Assembly (NCBI GenBank): GCA_023450085.1
Contig: JAEXHI010000021.1
Location: 1 to 64,000, forward strand
Origin: Bacteroidota bacterium
GTDB lineage: Bacteria; Bacteroidota; Bacteroidia; Sphingobacteriales; Sphingobacteriaceae
DNA length: 64,000 nt
Direction of reading: 5' to 3'
Shown here: positions 59,974 to 64,000 of the stretch, piece by piece
How positions within the stretch are numbered: the first letter of the stretch is position 1
Layout: each line of letters starts with the position of its first letter
Notes under the pieces: generated by a model
The model's input: only the letters and a program-made list of their open reading frames with translations
The model's database searches: none
What the model was told of the DNA's origin: nothing
Program-made: the position numbers and the translations under genes

Positions 59974-60702
59974 TTACTGCTCTAACTTGCTATTGATCTT
60001 ATCGTAAACTTCATTCTTTAGCACTTCGTCGTTTTCAACGGCTAAGATACTGGTTAAAATCGGTTCATGCACATATACGTCCACAATGCCTGGTCTAGTG
60101 CCATATTTTAAGCCATCATCCCACATTACTTTCCATACGTTGGTGATGCTTACGGGCACAATTGGAATATTTTTTTCAATAGCCAATCTGAAAGGTCCAC
60201 TTTTAAAATCCTGCAATACTGGTGGGTAAACATCATCTATCTTACCCTCTGGGAAAATAATCAAGCTCATGCCACTTTCTAAATTATCTCCAGCTTTTTT
60301 AAACGCTCTAAAGGACGAAATCTTGCTGGCTCTTGAAACTGCAATATCAATGGTAGTAAAGAAAATGCCCAGTAATGGATTTTTCATCAATTCTTCTTTA
60401 CCCATAAAATGATACCTTCCTCTAGCTAAAATGCAGAAAATAATGATATCTAAATTTGAAGTGTGGTTTGCGCAGAAGATGTACGTTTGGTTTTTATCCA
60501 GCGCTTTCTCAAACTTAAAATTAAAGAAGATACCAGATAATGCTGCCGCGGTAAAGGAGTGCACGGTTCTAAACTTGTTCAGGATACCATAGTATCTAGG
60601 ATGTCTTGTGAACCAATAATAAAATGGCCAAAACAGTATAAAAAATAGGAAAAGGCATAAAAGGCAATAAGCCCAATGAATCTTTCTGAGCAGCTTAATC
60701 AT
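59974..60702 (-). CDS. Lysophospholipid acyltransferase family protein (PlsC-like)
   Basis: This membrane-bound 1-acyl-glycerol-3-phosphate acyltransferase family member adds a fatty acid to lysophosphatidic acid or a similar lipid. It has 242 residues from ATG 60702. A strong hydrophobic segment (about 10-31) precedes the catalytic motif NHTSNLD with His80 and Asp85 (H-x4-D), then FPEGKI (acyl and glycerol binding) and VPVSITNVWKVM. I chose 60702 because a well-formed promoter (TTTG, 18 bases, TATTTTTG) lies between it and the longer-frame ATG at 60750. gatC follows on the same strand. Confidence 0.9.
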   Translation of the reverse strand: MIKLLRKIHWAYCLLCLFLFFILFWPFYYWFTRHPRYYGILNKFRTVHSFTAAALSGIFFNFKFEKALDKNQTYIFCANHTSNLDIIIFCILARGRYHFMGKEELMKNPLLGIFFTTIDIAVSRASKISSFRAFKKAGDNLESGMSLIIFPEGKIDDVYPPVLQDFKSGPFRLAIEKNIPIVPVSITNVWKVMWDDGLKYGTRPGIVDVYVHEPILTSILAVENDEVLKNEVYDKINSKLEQ

Positions 60703-60708
60703 CGAAAT

Positions 60709-60738
60709 CAAAAATACAATTTTAGGGTAAGTAGCAAA
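60709..60738 (-). promoter_or_regulatory. Full Bacteroidota promoter for PlsC-like gene
   Basis: On the minus strand TTTG (60735-60738), an 18-base spacer and TATTTTTG (60709-60716, TAnnTTTG) lie six bases before the ATG at 60702. It is the best -33/-7 pair in the window and implies a nearly leaderless mRNA. Confidence 0.7.
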
Positions 60739-60889
60739 TGTTTTTTTCAAAATCGTTGAGGTTCAATGCCAATACCACTTGATCTAGCTGCTCTAGGGCA
60801 TTTTTCTGTTTGTCACGAGCTTCTAAATTTAATTTTACCAAATCAACATTCTTCCCACTGTTCAGTTTTTTACTTAATTTCGGCCTCAT
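60722..60889 (-). CDS. Possible small ORF overlapping the trpS/plsC promoter region
   Basis: From an ATG at 60889 (sharing two bases with the trpS start codon on the other strand) this frame gives 55 residues, MRPKLSKKLNSGKNVDLVKL..., with a charged amphipathic middle (NLEARDKQKNALEQLDQVV). The composition looks protein-like, but the region must also contain promoters for both trpS and plsC. No family is recognised and no RBS is evident, so it may well be a chance ORF. Confidence 0.25.
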   Translation of the reverse strand: MRPKLSKKLNSGKNVDLVKLNLEARDKQKNALEQLDQVVLALNLNDFEKNICYLP

Positions 60890-61886
60890 GAAAGAAACAG
60901 TTGTTAGTGGAATTAGATCCACAGGAAAACTCCATTTAGGTAATTACTATGGTGCAGTAAAAAACTTCATCGAGATGCAGGAAGAGTATAATTGCTATTT
61001 TTTCATTGCTGATTGGCACTCCCTAACAACACACCCTACTCCAGAAAACCTTCACGGCAATATTAAAAACGTATTGGTAGATTATCTTGCTTGTGGTTTA
61101 AACCCTGAAGAAAGTACCATTTATGTACAATCTGATGTGCCAGAAATTATAGAACTGTACCTTTATTTGAATATGAATGCCTATTTAGGTGAGCTGGAAA
61201 GGGCTACTTCTTTTAAAGATAAAGTACGTGGAAACCCTGATAATGTAAATGCAGGTTTGCTTACCTATCCTGTGCTAATGGCCGCTGATATTTTGATTCA
61301 CAAAGCTACTAAAGTACCTGTAGGGAAAGATCAAGAGCAACATTTGGAAATGGCCCGTACTTTTGGTAATCGCTTTAACCGCCTTTATAATCAAGAATAT
61401 TTTCCAGAGCCATATGCTTTTAGCTATACAGAGAAATTGGTGAAAGTACCTGGTTTAGATGGCAAAGGTAAAATGGGTAAATCCGAAGGTGACGCTAACT
61501 GTATTTATCTATCTGATACGCCGGAGGCCATTCGTAAAAAGGTTTCGAGAGCGGTAACGGATAGCGGCCCTAGTGAAGAAAATCAGGAGAAACCAGAAGC
61601 GATCCAAAACCTGTTTGACTTAATGAAAATTGTTTCTCCGGCAGACACGTTAAATCACTTTGATGATCTTTACAACAAAATGGCCATCCGTTATGGTGAT
61701 TTCAAGAAGCAATTGGCAGAAGATATGATCATTGCTACTGACCCCGTGAGAGAAAGAATCAATGATATTGTGAATGATAATGACTATTTGCAGAAAGTGG
61801 CTCGTTTAGGCGCTGAAAAAGCAAGAGAAAGTGCTCAAAAAACAATTAAAGAAGTACGTCAATTAATAGGATTTAAAAGTTTTTAA
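60888..61886 (+). CDS. trpS: Tryptophanyl-tRNA synthetase
   Basis: TrpS charges tRNA(Trp) with tryptophan. The protein has 332 residues, normal for bacterial class Ic enzymes. The HIGH-like motif is GKLHLGNYYGA (residues 14-24) and the KMSKS-like motif is KMGKS (Lys195-Ser199), both typical of TrpS. The start at 60888 (MKETVVSGIRSTGKLHLGN) matches the family; an in-frame ATG at 60810 is upstream, in the plsC/trpS promoter region. The following gene is 83 bases downstream. Confidence 0.96.
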   Translation: MKETVVSGIRSTGKLHLGNYYGAVKNFIEMQEEYNCYFFIADWHSLTTHPTPENLHGNIKNVLVDYLACGLNPEESTIYVQSDVPEIIELYLYLNMNAYLGELERATSFKDKVRGNPDNVNAGLLTYPVLMAADILIHKATKVPVGKDQEQHLEMARTFGNRFNRLYNQEYFPEPYAFSYTEKLVKVPGLDGKGKMGKSEGDANCIYLSDTPEAIRKKVSRAVTDSGPSEENQEKPEAIQNLFDLMKIVSPADTLNHFDDLYNKMAIRYGDFKKQLAEDMIIATDPVRERINDIVNDNDYLQKVARLGAEKARESAQKTIKEVRQLIGFKSF

Positions 61887-61969
61887 TTTGTAGTATTGCG
61901 TATCGCGATAAGCGTAATGAAATAACAACGCCAACCGCAATACGCAATACTTAATACTCAATAAGAAAT

Positions 61970-62584
61970 ATGCATATAGCTATAGTAGGTAACATAGGTG
62001 CTGGAAAAACGACACTGACAGGGCTTTTGGCCAAAAATTATGGATGGGAAGCACTTTATGAGGCTGTAGATAATAATCCTTATTTAGAGGATTTTTATAG
62101 CGACATGAAACGTTGGAGCTTTAACCTACAGATTTATTTCTTGAACAGTCGATTTCAACAAATTGTAGAGATTGATAAGAACCAAAGTAACGTGATACAA
62201 GATCGTACCATTTACGAAGATGCGCACATTTTTGCTGATAATCTTCATGAAATGGGTTTGATGACTACCCGTGATCACGATAACTACAGGGCGATTTTTG
62301 ATAACATTACCTCTTTTATTAAACCACCTGATTTGTTGGTTTATTTAAGAGCATCTGTACCTACCTTGGTAAACAATATTCAACGCAGAGGTAGAGAATA
62401 TGAAGCAAGTATCCGTATTGATTATCTTTCGAAATTGAACGAGAAATATGAGACTTGGATCAAGAACTATAAATTAGGTAAACTGCTTATTTTGGATAAG
62501 GACAAGCTAGATTTCACCAATAATCCGGAAGATTTGGGAACCATTATCCAAGCAATAGAAGCCGAAATTAACGGATTATTTTAA
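61970..62584 (+). CDS. Deoxynucleoside kinase
   Basis: This enzyme phosphorylates deoxynucleosides in the salvage pathway, making dNMPs. The 204-residue protein has the P-loop GNIGAGKT (residues 7-14), the substrate-site DRTIYEDAHIF motif (the DRS-like segment of the dNK family), and the lid arginines in RRGREYE. Its closest types are deoxyadenosine/deoxycytidine kinases, but specificity is not clear. It is followed by DUF5808 and kdsB on the same strand with short gaps, a likely operon. Confidence 0.9.
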   Translation: MHIAIVGNIGAGKTTLTGLLAKNYGWEALYEAVDNNPYLEDFYSDMKRWSFNLQIYFLNSRFQQIVEIDKNQSNVIQDRTIYEDAHIFADNLHEMGLMTTRDHDNYRAIFDNITSFIKPPDLLVYLRASVPTLVNNIQRRGREYEASIRIDYLSKLNEKYETWIKNYKLGKLLILDKDKLDFTNNPEDLGTIIQAIEAEINGLF

Positions 62585-62588
62585 GGCT

Positions 62589-62789
62589 ATGAGTGAAGAT
62601 TTCCAACATCAAAATCCAGAAAATTGGAAGTGGGGAATCTTTTACTTTAACCAAAAAGATTATCGAATGATTGTTCCAAAAAGAAATCCAATCATGGGCT
62701 GGACATTTAATTTTGCTCATCCTGCGGGATACATCTTTTTGGCAATTATTCTTTTAATAATTATTTTTCAATCGATTTACTTACGATGA
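62589..62789 (+). CDS. DUF5808 small membrane protein
   Basis: This 66-residue protein has the DUF5808 motif NPENWKWGIFYFNQKDYRMIVPKRNPIMGWTFNFAHP followed by one hydrophobic helix (YIFLAIILLIIIFQSIYL). The family is common in Bacteroidota but its function is unknown. Its stop codon overlaps the kdsB ATG by four bases (ATGA), so translation is probably coupled. Confidence 0.85.
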   Translation: MSEDFQHQNPENWKWGIFYFNQKDYRMIVPKRNPIMGWTFNFAHPAGYIFLAIILLIIIFQSIYLR

Positions 62790-63514
62790 AGATTCTTGGC
62801 ATTATTCCAGCAAGGTACGCCTCTACCCGTTTTCCAGGTAAACCATTAGTTGATATTTATGGTAAAACCATGATTCAGAGGGTGTATGAGCAATCTATTA
62901 AAACAAAAGGATTGGCTCATGTGGTAGTAGCTACTGATGACGAGCGTATTGCTGAAGAGGTAGCCAACTTTGGTGGCCAATATGTGATGACGTCCAATAC
63001 ACACCAGAGCGGTACCGACCGTTGTGCCGAGGTAGCGGAGAAAATGCCGGAATATGATATCATCATCAACATCCAAGGCGATGAACCCTATATCAGTCCA
63101 GAGCAAATAGAACTGTTAGGTACTTGTTTTTCAGAGGAGAAAACGCAATTGGCTACTTTAATCAAGGAGATCACTACGGAAGAAGAGCTCTTTAATGTGA
63201 ACATTCCCAAAGTGGTGATCAATGCCCAACAAGAAGCGCTATATTTCAGCAGACAAACCATCCCCTACCTTCGTAATGCAGAGAAAGAGAATTGGCTAAC
63301 AGCACATCAATTTTATAAGCATATTGGTATTTATGGCTATCGCAGGGATGTATTACTTGCCTTGACCAAATTGAAGCCTTCTACTTTAGAAATGGCGGAA
63401 AGCTTGGAGCAACTCCGCTGGCTGGAGAACGGCTTTACCATTAAAACCAAAGTCACACATTTAGAAACTATTGCCATAGATACCCCAGAAGATCTTAAGA
63501 AGATATCTAAATAA
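62786..63514 (+). CDS. kdsB: 3-deoxy-manno-octulosonate cytidylyltransferase
   Basis: KdsB activates Kdo with CTP to make CMP-Kdo for lipopolysaccharide core synthesis. The 242-residue protein opens with MKILGIIPARYASTRFPGKPL, the nucleotide-binding motif, and has the catalytic IQGDEP segment and the TALE-like ending ETIAIDTPEDLKKISK. It overlaps the DUF5808 gene by 4 bases. Its neighbours give no other Kdo genes, so the rest of the pathway is elsewhere. Confidence 0.95.
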   Translation: MKILGIIPARYASTRFPGKPLVDIYGKTMIQRVYEQSIKTKGLAHVVVATDDERIAEEVANFGGQYVMTSNTHQSGTDRCAEVAEKMPEYDIIINIQGDEPYISPEQIELLGTCFSEEKTQLATLIKEITTEEELFNVNIPKVVINAQQEALYFSRQTIPYLRNAEKENWLTAHQFYKHIGIYGYRRDVLLALTKLKPSTLEMAESLEQLRWLENGFTIKTKVTHLETIAIDTPEDLKKISK

Positions 63515-63545
63515 TTTTATATATTAAGGCCTAAAATCTATTGTA

Positions 63546-64000
63546 ATGAAAAGAGTCATCATCGCTTTATCATTTGCAGGCCTTTTAAGTGCTTGTAATT
63601 CTTCCGTATCTGAAAAGGAATCTGATACGAGTGAAGGTCTAACGAATACCCATACTTTTGCTTTTTCCGACAAAGTGAAATTGGATACTTTTACGGTGGC
63701 TATTGTGGGTAACAACAGCAAAGAGAGACAACTGTTGTTTACTATCAAATCTTTTGAAGGAAAAGAAATTTACAGACAGGAGATTAAAACCAGCGAGTTA
63801 TTGAAAAACTACTTGGCTACTGCGGAAATGACCAAGGAAAAAGATAAAATGCGCTTCCTTAAAGAGGAAATCTCCTATTTCTTCGAAGATCATCATTTTT
63901 TAGAGCCCGCAGTTACGCCAGATGAGCAACCGGATAAAAACGTGCCAGATAAAGCGTTTTACAATGAGCTTAAACAAAATGGACTGAATGGTTTCGATTA
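63546..64000 (+). CDS. Lipoprotein of unknown function (partial, 3' end outside window)
   Basis: This reading frame from ATG 63546 stays open to the window edge for 151 codons. A signal peptide MKRVIIALSFAGLLSAC with lipobox LSAC is clear, followed by a Ser/Glu-rich linker and a strand-rich, then helical, region with FYNELKQNGLNGFDY near the edge. I recognise no family. The gene starts 31 bases after kdsB and could be in the same operon. The true end is unknown. Confidence 0.8.
   Translation, partial: MKRVIIALSFAGLLSACNSSVSEKESDTSEGLTNTHTFAFSDKVKLDTFTVAIVGNNSKERQLLFTIKSFEGKEIYRQEIKTSELLKNYLATAEMTKEKDKMRFLKEEISYFFEDHHFLEPAVTPDEQPDKNVPDKAFYNELKQNGLNGFD

Noticed and set aside
1..64000. tRNA or rRNA genes
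   Set aside because: No TPsiC-like GTTCAAATC stem pattern with cloverleaf arms or conserved rRNA block was found by eye on either strand.

Overview
The window looks like chromosomal DNA of a Bacteroidota bacterium, most likely Sphingobacteriaceae (Pedobacter-like). The evidence is two SusC/SusD pairs, many lipoproteins with a Cys lipobox, family-specific genes (DUF4296, DUF5808, DUF2795, GxxExxY), AT-rich DNA, and promoters matching the Bacteroidota -7 box TAnnTTTG instead of sigma70 sites. No rRNA, tRNA, CRISPR array, prophage or intact insertion sequence was recognised.

Layout. 1-3.8 kb: pyrG-yidC. 3.9-11.8 kb: secreted S9 peptidase, M14 carboxypeptidase, a repeat cluster beside a small GxxExxY nuclease-like gene, a SpmA/SpmB-type membrane protein and a HExxH lipoprotein protease. 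11.8-16.6 kb: an orphan SusC/SusD pair. 16.6-20.6 kb: thioesterase, OsmC, a DMT exporter and a FUSC membrane protein. 20.7-36.0 kb: a polysaccharide utilisation locus (GH88, alginate-lyase-like lyase, two GH2 enzymes, SusD, SusC) headed by an unusual regulator. 36-42 kb: MaoC dehydratase, MazG-like pyrophosphohydrolase, a TPR histidine kinase, ClC transporter and RluA. 42-47 kb: glyoxalase-fold protein, HIBADH-type dehydrogenase, a split 3-oxoacid CoA-transferase and a PQQ-type sugar dehydrogenase. 47-64 kb: mostly housekeeping genes, including mutS2, a YggS-type protein, aspartokinase, a THUMP-like methyltransferase, PduO, an ABC ATPase, gatC, a PlsC acyltransferase, trpS, a deoxynucleoside kinase and kdsB.

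How the parts fit. All enzymes of the utilisation locus are on the minus strand and have signal peptides. SusC/D would import oligosaccharides, the lyase would cut a uronic-acid polymer leaving unsaturated ends, GH88 would remove the unsaturated uronate, and the GH2 enzymes would trim beta-linked sugars. The substrate is therefore inferred to be a glucuronate-containing glycan.

Most unusual element. The gene upstream of this locus (34102-36024) encodes a 7TM-DISM membrane sensor fused through a coiled coil to the zinc-ribbon and helical DNA-binding half of an IS1595-type transposase, without the DDE catalytic domain. It looks like a transposase DNA-binding module recruited into a membrane-bound one-piece transcription regulator. 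An identical 16-bp near-palindrome, ACGAAAACGTTTGCGT, lies upstream of susC and upstream of the second GH2 gene and is a candidate operator. Other points of interest are the inverted and 77-bp tandem repeats beside the GxxExxY gene, two related dispersed palindromes in convergent spacers, promoter boxes so close to start codons that the messages would be nearly leaderless, and a membrane-protein gene inserted between the two CoA-transferase subunit genes.
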